Shown: piece by piece, positions 9,012 through 17,084 of the stretch
How the letters are laid out: every line of letters begins with the position of its first letter
Position numbering within the stretch: the first letter of the stretch is position 1
Source: Actinobaculum sp. oral taxon 183 str. F0552
Lineage (GTDB): Bacteria > Actinomycetota > Actinomycetes > Actinomycetales > Actinomycetaceae
Assembly: GCF_000466165.1 (NCBI RefSeq)
Contig: NZ_KE951417.1
Coordinates: forward strand, 2,238 to 50,389
Reading direction: 5' to 3'
DNA: 48,152 bases
Translations under genes and position numbers: made by a program
Notes under the pieces: generated by a model
The model's database searches: none
What the model saw: only the letters and a program-made list of their open reading frames with translations
Told to the model about the DNA's origin: nothing

Positions 9012-9644
9012 TCAGGGCCGTTTCTCCGCCCCGGCCGCTCGCAGCGCGTCGACCACCTCGGGCAGGTCGGTTACGCCGTCCGATGCCAGGAAGTGCCCGG
9101 CGCCGGGGACCACGACGGTCCGGGCGCCGATCGCGGCCGCGAACTCCTCGGACTTAGCGGGAGGCACGAGCCGATCGTCGTCGGAGTGGATCACGGTCGC
9201 CTTCCCGAAGACGCGGGGGTTCGGAACGGCCATTCCCGAGAGGAATCCGCCCAGGCCCGAGGCGATGAACCGGTCCAGGTGGTCCTCGCCGGTGTCGGGG
9301 AGGGTCGAGGCGAACGGCGCCACCGCCACGAAGGCGCCCAGCGAAGGCGCCTCGGCCGGCGATCCCGCCCAGCGCTCGGCCAGGAGCTGGACGACCCGCA
9401 GCCCCGTGATGCCGCCGAGGCTGTGCGTGACGACGGCCGTTCTCGGGGAGAGCGAGCCGATCGTCTCGGCCGCGGCCGAAATCCATGCGGCGGCGTCCGG
9501 CCAGGCGGGGTCGGGCAGGTCCACCATCTCGACGGCCGGAACGGCTCGCATCAGCCAGGGGAACCAGTGGTCGCCGGGTCTGGAGTTGATGCCCCGCACG
9601 ACGACGACCCGTTCGAAGGGGAGGGGGTCGTGAACGTTTCTCAT
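9012..9644 (-). CDS. RBBP9/YdeN-type alpha/beta serine hydrolase
   Basis: A 210-residue cytoplasmic hydrolase. It starts MRNVHDPLPFERVVVVRGIN, has the nucleophile elbow VVTHSLGG (Ser at about residue 75), an acidic segment HSDDDRLV (about 153-160) and the catalytic His in GAGHF (about 181-185). This arrangement with a HSLG elbow matches the RBBP9/YdeN family, small serine hydrolases whose natural substrates are mostly unknown. The ATG at 9644 is supported by a TATACT box 7 nt upstream and the absence of a ribosome site, so the transcript is leaderless. The frame stays open far upstream, but that part is the antisense of rarA and is not coding. Confidence 0.85.
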   Translation of the reverse strand: MRNVHDPLPFERVVVVRGINSRPGDHWFPWLMRAVPAVEMVDLPDPAWPDAAAWISAAAETIGSLSPRTAVVTHSLGGITGLRVVQLLAERWAGSPAEAPSLGAFVAVAPFASTLPDTGEDHLDRFIASGLGGFLSGMAVPNPRVFGKATVIHSDDDRLVPPAKSEEFAAAIGARTVVVPGAGHFLASDGVTDLPEVVDALRAAGAEKRP

Positions 9645-9651
9645 AGTGTGA

Positions 9652-9657
9652 AGTATA
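9652..9657 (-). promoter_or_regulatory. -10 box (TATACT) of the hydrolase-acetyltransferase unit
   Basis: TATACT on the minus strand is followed by 7 nt and the ATG at 9644. No Shine-Dalgarno sequence is present in the gap, so a leaderless transcript is expected. Confidence 0.6.
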
Positions 9658-9713
9658 GGTTCGCCGGGCGGGACGCCGCCGGCAGTCCGCTCGATAGCGC
9701 CGGACCCTGCCGA

Positions 9714-9719
9714 TAGCAT
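9714..9719 (+). promoter_or_regulatory. -10 box (TAGCAT) of rarA, leaderless type
   Basis: TAGCAT is followed by 6 nt (GGCGCC) and the rarA ATG at 9726. It faces away from the hydrolase promoter about 60 bp away. Confidence 0.5.
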
Positions 9720-9725
9720 GGCGCC

Positions 9726-11066
9726 ATGGACCTTTTCGACGCGGTGGGAACGGACGACTCCGGGATCCCCGACGGGGCGGGCGGCCCCCTGGCAGCCAGG
9801 ATGCGCCCGCGGACTCTCGACGAGGTCGTGGGCCAGGATCACCTGCTCGCCGAGGGCTCGCCGCTGCGCCGCCTCGTCGAGGCGCAGGGCGGGGCGCCGT
9901 CGTCGGTGTTCCTGTGGGGGCCTCCGGGCACCGGCAAGACCACGTTCGCCTACCTCATCGCCAGGGCCGGCGGCCGGCACTTCGAGGAGGTCTCGGCCGT
10001 CTCGGCGGGGGTGAAGGACCTGCGGGCCGTCATCTCCGCGGCGCGCCAGCGCCTGGCCGCGAACGGGAGGGAGACCGTCCTCTTCATCGACGAGGTGCAC
10101 CGCTTCAACCGCGCCCAGCAGGACGCCCTCCTGCCCGCGGTGGAGAACGGCTGGGTCACGCTCGTGGCCGCCACCACCGAGAATCCGTCCTTTTCGGTCG
10201 TCTCGCCGCTTCTGTCGCGCTCCCTCCTCGTCACGCTCAGAGGGCTCACGGACGGCGATATCCGCACCCTCGTCGCCCGGGCGCTCGAAGACGAGCGCGG
10301 TTTCGGCGGGAGCCTCGCCGTCGACGACGACGCCCTCGACAACCTCGTGCGCATCGCCGGGCGCGACGGCAGGCGATCCCTCACCCTGCTGGAGGCGGCG
10401 GCCGAGGGGGCGAAGTCGCGGGGGAGCTCGCGCATCGGCCTGGCGGACGTCACCCAGGCGGCCGACACGGCGGCCGTGAGGTACGACCGGTCGGGCGACC
10501 AGCACTACGACGTCGTCTCGGCCTTCATCAAGTCGATCCGCGGCTCCGACGTGGACGCCGCCGTCCACTACCTCGCCCGGATGCTCGAGGCGGGGGAGGA
10601 TCCGCGCTTCGTCGCGCGCCGCATGATGATCAGCGCCGCCGAGGACGTCGGCATGGCCGACCCGTCGGCCCTCCAGACCGCCACCGCCGCCGCCCAGGCG
10701 GTGGCCCTCGTCGGCATGCCCGAGGCGCGGATCATTCTCGCCGAGGCCGTCGTCCACCTGGCCACGGCCCCCAAGTCCAACCGCTCCTACACGGCGATCG
10801 ACGCGGCTCTGGCGGACGTCCGGGCGGGCAAGGCGGGACCGGTGCCGGAGGCGCTCCGCGACAGCCACTACGCCTCAGCCGCGGACCTGGGGCACGGCGC
10901 CGGCTACAGGTACGCCCACGACTACGAGGCGGGCGTGGCGCCCATGGAGTTCATGCCCGAGGGGTTGGAGGGCGCCAGGTACTACGAGCCGACGACGAGG
11001 GGCTTCGAGTCGCAGATCACGCAGCGCCTGGCGAGGATCCGGGAGATACTCGACGGCGATACCTGA
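9726..11066 (+). CDS. rarA: Replication-associated recombination protein A (MgsA/RarA AAA+ ATPase)
   Basis: A 446-residue AAA+ ATPase related to clamp loaders that acts at stalled replication forks. Walker A GPPGTGKT is at 65-72, Walker [10 protein letters not shown] at 119-127, followed by a sensor-1 segment AATTENPSF and the RarA-specific C-terminal tetramerisation region ([16 protein letters not shown] and APKSNRSY). Length and motif order are those of the family. The start is set by a TAGCAT box 6 nt upstream, indicating leaderless translation. It is followed by rpsD with its own promoter at the rarA stop codon. Confidence 0.96.
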   Translation: MDLFDAVGTDDSGIPDGAGGPLAARMRPRTLDEVVGQDHLLAEGSPLRRLVEAQGGAPSSVFLWGPPGTGKTTFAYLIARAGGRHFEEVSAVSAGVKDLRAVISAARQRLAANGRETVLFIDEVHRFNRAQQDALLPAVENGWVTLVAATTENPSFSVVSPLLSRSLLVTLRGLTDGDIRTLVARALEDERGFGGSLAVDDDALDNLVRIAGRDGRRSLTLLEAAAEGAKSRGSSRIGLADVTQAADTAAVRYDRSGDQHYDVVSAFIKSIRGSDVDAAVHYLARMLEAGEDPRFVARRMMISAAEDVGMADPSALQTATAAAQAVALVGMPEARIILAEAVVHLATAPKSNRSYTAIDAALADVRAGKAGPVPEALRDSHYASAADLGHGAGYRYAHDYEAGVAPMEFMPEGLEGARYYEPTTRGFESQITQRLARIREILDGDT

Positions 11067-11072
11067 TAAACT
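11067..11072 (+). promoter_or_regulatory. -10 box (TAAACT) of rpsD
   Basis: TAAACT begins directly after the rarA stop codon. Transcription from here would give a leader of about 100 nt before the rpsD start. No strong -35 element is visible. Confidence 0.45.
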
Positions 11073-11078
11073 CTCAGG

Positions 11079-11176
11079 GTTGCCCATCCGGGCGGCATTA
11101 GAGAAACCTGGGGCCTTAGCCAGACGGTGGCCCCGCGGCCCGCGGGCCGCGCATGAGACATCGACAGGAGAAGCAT
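11079..11176 (+). promoter_or_regulatory. Structured rpsD 5' leader
   Basis: The leader can form GGGGCC (11110-11115) paired with GGCCCC (11129-11134), and an 18-bp perfect palindrome at 11134-11151 made of 8-bp arms around GC. The two overlap at one base, so one may compete with the other. The palindrome ends 25 nt before the ATG, close to AGGAG at 11167-11171. S4 represses its own operon in other bacteria by binding leader RNA, so this is a candidate autoregulatory element. I cannot match it to a described S4 leader class. Confidence 0.4.
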
Positions 11177-11797
11177 ATGTCGGGCAATCGCTCCCGCAAG
11201 CTCGTGCGCCAGTCGCGCGCACTGGGCATCGCCCTCAGCCCGAAGGCTGAGAAGTACATGCAGCGCCGTTCCTACCGCCCGGGCGAGCACGGCCGCGGGC
11301 GCGTCAAGGACTCGGACTACTCCGTCCGCCTGAAGGAGAAGCAGCGCCTTCGCGCCCAGTACGGCATCCGCGAGGCCCAGATGAAGCGCGTGTGGGAGGA
11401 GGCCCGCCGAGCGGAGGGCCTGTCGGGCGAGAACCTCGTCGAACTCCTGGAGATGCGCCTGGACGCCCTGGCGCTGCGCGCCGGATTCGCCCGCACGATC
11501 GCCCAGGCCCGCCAGGTCGTCGTGCACCGCCATCTGCTCGTCGACGGGAAGATCGTCGACCGCCCCTCCTACCGGGTCAGGCCCGGCCAGGTCGTCCAGG
11601 TCAAGCCGCGCTCCCAGGCGTCCCCCCAGTTCCACGTCGCGGCCCAGGGCGCGCACCGCGACGTCCTCCCGCAGGTCCCCGATTACCTCGACGTGGACCT
11701 GGAGAAGCTGCGCTTCACACTGGTCCGCCGCCCCAAGCGCGCCGAAGTCCCCGTGATCTGCGACGTCCAGATGGTCGTCGAGCACTACTCGCGCTGA
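11177..11797 (+). CDS. rpsD: 30S ribosomal protein S4
   Basis: A 206-residue primary 16S rRNA-binding protein of the small subunit. It has the S4 N-terminal region (RKLVRQSRALGIALSPKAEK) and the S4 RNA-binding domain around MRLDALALRAGFARTIAQAR and VVHRHLLVDGKIVDRPSYRV. No Cys cluster occurs near the N-terminus, so it is the zinc-free form. The ATG at 11177 is chosen because AGGAG lies just upstream and MSGNRSRK is the usual actinobacterial beginning. An in-frame ATG 24 nt upstream lies in the structured leader. A strong terminator hairpin follows the stop. Confidence 0.98.
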   Translation: MSGNRSRKLVRQSRALGIALSPKAEKYMQRRSYRPGEHGRGRVKDSDYSVRLKEKQRLRAQYGIREAQMKRVWEEARRAEGLSGENLVELLEMRLDALALRAGFARTIAQARQVVVHRHLLVDGKIVDRPSYRVRPGQVVQVKPRSQASPQFHVAAQGAHRDVLPQVPDYLDVDLEKLRFTLVRRPKRAEVPVICDVQMVVEHYSR

Positions 11798-11810
11798 ATC
11801 GAGCCAGGCG

Positions 11811-11835
11811 ACGCGCCCCACGGGGCGCGTTCTTG
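11811..11835 (+). terminator. Rho-independent terminator after rpsD
   Basis: ACGCGCCCC and GGGGCGCGT form a 9-bp perfect stem with a very short loop (the inner pair would open to give a 4-nt loop), followed by TCTT. It starts 14 nt after the rpsD stop and separates rpsD from alaS. Confidence 0.8.
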
Positions 11836-11876
11836 GTATCGCGACACATTCACCGTCATTAAGGCACACAAAAGAT

Positions 11877-14543
11877 ATGCGTACCGCTGAGATCCGTCGA
11901 CGCTGGCTCGACTACTTCGAGAAGAACAACCACCATATCGCTCCGTCGGTGCCTCTCGTCTCGCCCGACCCGTCGATCCTCTTCACGGTCGCCGGCATGG
12001 TTCCCTTCATCCCCTACATCCTGGGCACCGAGCCGGCTCCGTGGCCCCGGGCCGCCTCGGTGCAGAAGTGCATCCGCACCAACGACATCGACAACGTGGG
12101 CAAGACGACCCGCCACGGCACCTTCTTCCAGATGAACGGCAACTTCTCCTTCGGGGACTACTTCAAGGAGGGCGCCATCGACCTGGCCTGGGGCCTGCTG
12201 ACCTCGCCCGTCGCCGAAGGCGGCTACGGGCTCGACGGCGACCGCCTGTGGATGACCATCTGGGAGGAGGACGAGGTCTCCTACGACCACTGGACCAGCG
12301 TCGTCGGCCTGCCGGCCGACCACATCCAGAAGCTCCCCTTCAAGGACATCTCCTGGTCCACCGGCCAGCCCGGGCCGGCCGGCTCCTGCTGCGAGATCCA
12401 CTACGACCGCGGCCCCGCCTACGGCCCGGACGGAGGCCCGGCCGCCGACGCGCAGGGGGACCGCTTCCTGGAGATCTGGAACCTCGTCTTCGACGAGTTC
12501 GTCAGGGGCGAGGGAGAGGGCCACGACTTCGAACTGGTCGGCAAGCTCGACCAGACCGCCATCGACACCGGCGCCGGCCTGGAGCGCATCGCCTACCTCC
12601 TCCAGGGCAAAGCCAACATGTACGAGATCGACGAGGTCTTCCCCGTCATCGCGGCGACCGAGGAGATCACCGGGAAGAAATACGGGGCCGACGCCCAGGA
12701 CGACGTGCGCATGCGCGTGGTGGCCGACCACGTCCGCTCTGCCCTCATGCTCATCGGCGACGGCGTACGCCCCGGCAACGACGGCCGCGGATACGTCCTG
12801 CGGCGGCTCATCCGACGGGCCGTGCGCTCCGTCCGCCTCCTGGGCGTGGACGAGGCGGTGCTCACCGGACTCGTGACGGTCTCCAAGGACGCCATGTCCG
12901 AGTCCTACCCGGAGTTGGAGGCCGACGCCGACCAGATCCTCCAGGTGGCGGGCGAGGAGGAGGCGGCCTTCCGGCGCACTCTGGCCGCCGGCACCCAGAT
13001 CTTCGACCTCGCCGCCTCCACAGCCTCTAAGGGGAACAGGATCGTCTCCGGCGAGGACGCCTTCGCCCTCCACGACACCTACGGCTTCCCCATCGACCTC
13101 ACCTTGGAGATGGCCTCCGAGCAGGGGCTCGCGGTGGACGAGGCGGAATTCCGCCGTCTCATGCAGGAGCAGAGGGACCGGGCCCGCGCCGACGCCCGAT
13201 CCAAGAAGACCGGGCACGTCGACGCGGCCGTCTACCACGGGATCCTCGACGAGAACGGCGGGCCCACGCGCTTCCTCGGATACACCGAGTCCGCGGCCGA
13301 AGGCAGGATCGTCGCGCTGCTCGTCGACGGCGTCCCCGTCCCGGCGGCCACCGCTCCTGCCGAAGTCGACGTGATCCTGGATCAGACGCCCTTCTGGGCC
13401 GAGATGGGCGGGCAGCTCGCCGACCGCGGGACCATCGGCGTGGAAGGCGGCGGCCTCGTGCGAGTCGACGACGTCCAGGCCCCCGTCAAGGGGCTCCACG
13501 TCCACCGCGGCACCGTCAGCGAGGGGACGATCGCCGTGGGGGAGAGGGCCTTCTCCCAGATCGACGTCGACAGGCGCGGCCAGATCGCCAGATCGCACAC
13601 CTCGACGCATATGATCCACAAGGTCCTCCACGAGTTCCTCGGCGAGCAGGCCACGCAGGCCGGATCCGAGAACTCGCCGTCCCGTCTGCGCTTCGACTTC
13701 CGGCACGGACAGCAGGTGCCCGCCGACGTCGTCGCCGGGATCGAGGGCCGCGTCAACGACCGCCTGCGCGAGAACCTCGAGGTCACCGACGAGGTCATGG
13801 ACCTCGAGGAGGCGCGCGCGGCCGGCGCCATGGCGCTCTTCGGCGAGAAGTACGGGAAGCGCGTCCGAGTCGTCTCCATCGGAGGAGACTGGTCCAAGGA
13901 GCTGTGCGCGGGGACCCACGTCGGCGAAACCGGCGAGATCGGGCTCGTGAGCATCCTCGGAGAGTCCTCCATCGGCTCCGGCGTGCGCAGAGTCGACGCC
14001 CTCGTCGGCGAAGGCGCCTACGCCTACGGCGCCAAGGAGCACGCGCTCGTGTCGCAGCTGGCGGGGATCGTCGGCGCGCGCCCCGACGAGCTGCCCGAGC
14101 GGATCGACGCCGTCCTGGCGCGCCTGAAGTCCGCCGAGAAGGAGATCGCCGCCCTCAGACGCGAGAAGCTGTCCGCGGGCGTCGGCGACATCCTCGGAGG
14201 GCGCCGACGCGTCGGGCGATTCGACGTCTACTGGGCCGGGCTAGGCGAGGTCGCGAGCGGCGACGACGTCCGGACCGTCGCCACGGACGTCAGAGGCCGC
14301 ATCGACGATTCGGATCCGGCCGTCGTGGTGGTCGGAGGCACCGTCAACGGGCGCCCGTCCGTCGTCGTGGCGACGACCTCGGCGGCCAGGCAGGCGGGGG
14401 CCAGGGCCGGAAGGCTCGTCGCCTCGTTCTCGAAGACCCTGGGCGGAGGCGGAGGAGGCCGCGACGACATCGCCCAGGGAGGGGGCCAGGATCCGTCCAG
14501 GCTCCTGGAGGCGCTGAAGACGCTCGAGGCGGAACTCGGCTGA
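11877..14543 (+). CDS. alaS: Alanine--tRNA ligase
   Basis: An 888-residue class II synthetase. The N-terminal catalytic core has RHGTFFQMNGNFSFGDYFKE and the long aminoacylation domain. The editing domain carries the zinc-binding HxxxH in SHTSTHMIH (about 573-581) and Cys-His in CAGTH (about 677). The C-terminal C-Ala region contains a coiled coil, then a Gly-rich segment. It charges tRNA-Ala and clears mischarged Ser/Gly. The ATG follows AAAAGAT, with no strong Shine-Dalgarno. Its stop overlaps ruvX by one base (TGATG), so it heads the ruvX-mltG-aroE-like group. Confidence 0.98.
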   Translation: MRTAEIRRRWLDYFEKNNHHIAPSVPLVSPDPSILFTVAGMVPFIPYILGTEPAPWPRAASVQKCIRTNDIDNVGKTTRHGTFFQMNGNFSFGDYFKEGAIDLAWGLLTSPVAEGGYGLDGDRLWMTIWEEDEVSYDHWTSVVGLPADHIQKLPFKDISWSTGQPGPAGSCCEIHYDRGPAYGPDGGPAADAQGDRFLEIWNLVFDEFVRGEGEGHDFELVGKLDQTAIDTGAGLERIAYLLQGKANMYEIDEVFPVIAATEEITGKKYGADAQDDVRMRVVADHVRSALMLIGDGVRPGNDGRGYVLRRLIRRAVRSVRLLGVDEAVLTGLVTVSKDAMSESYPELEADADQILQVAGEEEAAFRRTLAAGTQIFDLAASTASKGNRIVSGEDAFALHDTYGFPIDLTLEMASEQGLAVDEAEFRRLMQEQRDRARADARSKKTGHVDAAVYHGILDENGGPTRFLGYTESAAEGRIVALLVDGVPVPAATAPAEVDVILDQTPFWAEMGGQLADRGTIGVEGGGLVRVDDVQAPVKGLHVHRGTVSEGTIAVGERAFSQIDVDRRGQIARSHTSTHMIHKVLHEFLGEQATQAGSENSPSRLRFDFRHGQQVPADVVAGIEGRVNDRLRENLEVTDEVMDLEEARAAGAMALFGEKYGKRVRVVSIGGDWSKELCAGTHVGETGEIGLVSILGESSIGSGVRRVDALVGEGAYAYGAKEHALVSQLAGIVGARPDELPERIDAVLARLKSAEKEIAALRREKLSAGVGDILGGRRRVGRFDVYWAGLGEVASGDDVRTVATDVRGRIDDSDPAVVVVGGTVNGRPSVVVATTSAARQAGARAGRLVASFSKTLGGGGGGRDDIAQGGGQDPSRLLEALKTLEAELG

Positions 14544-15010
14544 TGCGCCGCGGACGGCGGATCGGGGTCGACGTCGGAGACGTCCGAGTCGGAGTCGCCC
14601 AGTGCGACCCCGACGGGATCCTCGCCACCCCGGTCGCCACGTACCGCCGCGACGGGTCCGACATTCGGCGCGTGGCGAGGCTCGTCCGCGAAGGCGACGC
14701 CATCGAGGTGATCGTGGGCCTGCCCCTCAACATGGACGGCAGCGAAGGCGGGGCGGCGGCCAAAGCGCGAGCCTGGGCCCGCAAGCTCGCCCGGAGGATC
14801 GCCCCCGTAGGGGTGCGCATGGTCGACGAACGGCTCACCACGGTCGCCGCACATGCCGCGTTGACGGAGGCCGGCCGCGAAATCAGACGACAACGCGACA
14901 TCGTCGACCAGGCTGCCGCTAGTATTATTCTCAACACGGCATTGGAGACGGAACGCCGAACCGGCCGCGCACCCGGGCAGGGCGTTGGTATCCGCGATGG
15001 AGACACATGA
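14543..15010 (+). CDS. ruvX: Putative pre-16S rRNA nuclease / Holliday junction resolvase YqgF
   Basis: A 155-residue RNase H-fold nuclease. It has the family opening GVDVGDVRVGVA (about residues 7-18), the conserved VGLPLNMDGSEG segment, and VDERLTT followed by a helix ending VDQAAASIIL. These supply the acidic metal-binding residues. YqgF trims the 16S rRNA precursor in several bacteria and is also described as a resolvase. It overlaps alaS at its start and mltG at its end (ATGA), giving a coupled alaS-ruvX-mltG order that is standard in actinobacteria. Confidence 0.93.
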   Translation: MRRGRRIGVDVGDVRVGVAQCDPDGILATPVATYRRDGSDIRRVARLVREGDAIEVIVGLPLNMDGSEGGAAAKARAWARKLARRIAPVGVRMVDERLTTVAAHAALTEAGREIRRQRDIVDQAAASIILNTALETERRTGRAPGQGVGIRDGDT

Positions 15011-16212
15011 GCGATCTACTTGACGATCTTGGCGCCTCGGACCGCAAAATCACACGGCGGGAACGGATGGCCAGAGAGCGTGACGCGCACAAGAAGGCGC
15101 GCAAGGGCGGCCGCGGCCGCAGACGGTGGCGCTCCGTGGTCATCCTCGCCCTCGCCGTGGCGTTCCTGAGCGGCACGACGACATATTTCATCCCCGAATT
15201 CTTCACCGACTCGGCCGGCCCCTCCGATTACACGGGCCCGGGATCGGGCGAGACGACCGTCGAGATACCCGAGGGCGCCAGCGGCTCCGAAATGGGCACC
15301 ATCCTCGTCAAGGCCGGGGTGGTCGCCACTCCGCGCGCATTCGTCGACGCCTACAGGAAGGACCACCGCGCCCCGACCATCCAACCGGGATCCTACAGGC
15401 TGAAGAAGCGGATATCGGCCTCCGCGGCGATATCCTCCCTCCTGGACGGCGGGCTGAGGACCGACCGCAACGTCACCGTCCCCGTGGGATTCACGAAGGA
15501 GCAGGTTTTCAACCGGCTGGCGGTCTCCTTCGGGACGACGAAGGACCAGGTCAAAGCCGCCGCGGCCAACTCGGCGGCCATCGGGCTGCCCGCCGAGGCC
15601 AACGGGAATCCGGAAGGCTGGTTCCTGCCCGGATCCTATTCCTTCGAGGCGGGGAAGACGCCGGTCGACGCCATGAAGGCCATGATCGACAAGCGCGTCA
15701 AGCAGTTGGAGTCGCTCAACGTCCCCCGCCAGCAGTGGGAGGCCGTGCTGACCAAGGCGTCGATCGTCGACAAGGAGATCGGCAGCACGAAGAACGACGA
15801 CTACATGAGGAAGGTCGCGCGGATCATCGAGAACAGACTCGTGGACACCAACGAAGTCAAGAAGAAGCTCCAGATGGATTCGACGGTTCTCTACGGGCTC
15901 GGCAAGACCAACAGCGGCGCCCCTTCCTCCGACGAGATCCACAAGCCGGAGAAGGACACCCCGTACAATACGTACAACCACGAAGGCCTCCCGCCCTCGC
16001 CCATCGGCGCCTCCAGCGACTCGGCCATCAAGGCCGTGATCAACCCGGCGGACGGAAAATGGCTCTATTTCGTCACCGTCAACCTGACCACCGGGGAGAC
16101 CAAGTTCGCCGAGACCCACGACGAGCACAACGCCAACGTGGAGGAGTACAAGGCCTGGAGCGCCGAGCACAGCGCCCAGAAAGGCTCGGCCTCGGCGTCC
16201 TCCGGAGGGTGA
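15007..16212 (+). CDS. mltG: Endolytic murein transglycosylase MltG
   Basis: A 401-residue membrane-anchored enzyme that cuts nascent peptidoglycan and sets glycan length. It has a basic cytoplasmic N-terminus (residues 1-41), a single membrane helix at about 42-62, then an extracytoplasmic LysM-like part and the YceG domain. The catalytic segment ASIVDKEIG (about 251-259) keeps the conserved second acidic residue (Glu). LQMDSTVLYGLG and NTYNHEGLPPSPI are further family motifs. The Ser-rich C-terminal tail is probably disordered. It overlaps ruvX by 4 bp upstream and the AroE-like gene by 4 bp downstream. Confidence 0.95.
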   Translation: MSDLLDDLGASDRKITRRERMARERDAHKKARKGGRGRRRWRSVVILALAVAFLSGTTTYFIPEFFTDSAGPSDYTGPGSGETTVEIPEGASGSEMGTILVKAGVVATPRAFVDAYRKDHRAPTIQPGSYRLKKRISASAAISSLLDGGLRTDRNVTVPVGFTKEQVFNRLAVSFGTTKDQVKAAAANSAAIGLPAEANGNPEGWFLPGSYSFEAGKTPVDAMKAMIDKRVKQLESLNVPRQQWEAVLTKASIVDKEIGSTKNDDYMRKVARIIENRLVDTNEVKKKLQMDSTVLYGLGKTNSGAPSSDEIHKPEKDTPYNTYNHEGLPPSPIGASSDSAIKAVINPADGKWLYFVTVNLTTGETKFAETHDEHNANVEEYKAWSAEHSAQKGSASASSGG

Positions 16213-16862
16213 ACGTCGTCTGGGTCGGTTCGGGCGACGCTGTGGAGCGCCGGCTCCTCGACGCGTCGGGACTGGTCGACGTCACGGTGGCCGACGGCCT
16301 GGACGCCGCCTTCGCCGCCTGGCGCGAGGACTGCCTGGGCTTCGCCACGGCCCCGCTCGCCGGGACCCTCCGGCGCGCCGACGCGGGCGACGGACTGGCG
16401 ACGGCCGTGGGGTGCGCGGACTGCCTCGCCTTCGCCGCCGGAATCCCGCGAGCCTACGCATTCTGTACGCGGGTGGGCGGGATCGTCGCGGCCGTGCGCG
16501 AGGCCTCCGGCCGGGAACGCCTCCGCGGCGAGCTCGCCGTCCTCGGCTCGGGGCCGGAGGCCTGGGCCGCGCTGGCAGCCTTCGCCCAGTTGAAGGCGGC
16601 GATCACCGCCTACGTCGAACCCCGCGACACCGTGACGGGCGCGGTCGCCCACCGCATGGGCCTCGACCTTCCCACCGCCCCGCTCGCCGCGTGGGAGGAG
16701 GGAAGCGGGGCGGTCTACGATTCGCGGAGCCTGCGCCTTCGGGCGGGGCGGACCTGCGTCGGCCGGTCGTCCATCCTCCTCCATACGGTGGCCGCCCAGG
16801 TGCGTCTCCTGACCTCCCGCGAGCCGGACATGCGGACCATGCGCGCGGCCGCCCGGCTCTGA
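16209..16862 (+). CDS. AroE-like protein lacking the shikimate dehydrogenase catalytic residues
   Basis: A 217-residue protein starting at a GTG that overlaps the mltG stop (GTGA). It aligns by eye with shikimate dehydrogenase: LGFATAPLAG matches the substrate-site region, AVGCADCLA the GxxNT region, CTRVGGIVAAV the NTDxxG region, AVLGSGPEAWAAL the nucleotide-binding loop, and ILLHTVAAQVRLLT the C-terminal helix. The catalytic Lys is replaced by Ala (about residue 51), the Asn of GxxNT by Asp, the catalytic Asp by Arg (about 88), and the substrate Gln of the last helix by Thr. The protein is also shorter than the usual 270-290. The frame is intact with no stop. Its position after mltG and before the prepilin peptidase gene and aroC is where I would expect aroE in relatives. 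It is best read as a pseudoenzyme; a diverged fold-relative is the alternative. Confidence 0.65.
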   Translation: MNVVWVGSGDAVERRLLDASGLVDVTVADGLDAAFAAWREDCLGFATAPLAGTLRRADAGDGLATAVGCADCLAFAAGIPRAYAFCTRVGGIVAAVREASGRERLRGELAVLGSGPEAWAALAAFAQLKAAITAYVEPRDTVTGAVAHRMGLDLPTAPLAAWEEGSGAVYDSRSLRLRAGRTCVGRSSILLHTVAAQVRLLTSREPDMRTMRAAARL

Positions 16863-16976
16863 GAGCCGTCAGAGCCGCCGTGGCCGGATGCGGATGTGGC
16901 CCGGACGGCGCCTGGAGGACGGGTATCGCCGTCGCATCAGGCCCGCCTGCCTTCGGATGATGCGCCGCGACACGTG

Positions 16977-17009
16977 TGCGCGAACCGTTCCACAGGTCTG
17001 GTTCGCGCA
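16977..17009. repeat. Perfect 10-bp inverted repeat upstream of the prepilin peptidase gene
   Basis: TGCGCGAACC (16977-16986) and GGTTCGCGCA (17000-17009) are exact complements around a 13-bp spacer. The spacer contains TCCACAGG (16989-16996), which pairs with CCTGTGGA at 17035-17042, so two alternative pairings share the region. It lies in the 222-bp gap after the AroE-like gene, about 75-110 bp before the next start. Confidence 0.6.
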
Positions 17010-17072
17010 GCGGTCACGACGGCCCGGGCCTTCGCCTGTGGACAGCGGGAACGGCCGAAGCCGTGGCGCGCC

Positions 17073-17078
17073 TAGCGT
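17073..17078 (+). promoter_or_regulatory. -10 box (TAGCGT) of the prepilin peptidase gene
   Basis: TAGCGT is followed by 6 nt (GAGGGC) and the ATG at 17085, the same geometry as at rarA and rpe. The GAGGG could also act as a short ribosome site if transcription starts further upstream. Confidence 0.4.
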
Positions 17079-17084
17079 GAGGGC

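Noticed and set aside
9645-10868. Upstream continuation of the hydrolase frame into the rarA region
   Set aside because: That stretch is antisense to rarA and the TATACT promoter sits just before the internal ATG at 9644.
11859-14042. A 727-codon minus-strand frame antisense to alaS
   Set aside because: alaS is unmistakable on the plus strand; the antisense product is Asp/Gly/Val-rich and resembles no protein family.
16989-17042. TCCACAGG and CCTGTGGA as possible DnaA boxes or a replication origin
   Set aside because: They lack the full TTATCCACA consensus, there is no cluster or AT-rich unwinding zone, and dnaA and dnaN are absent.
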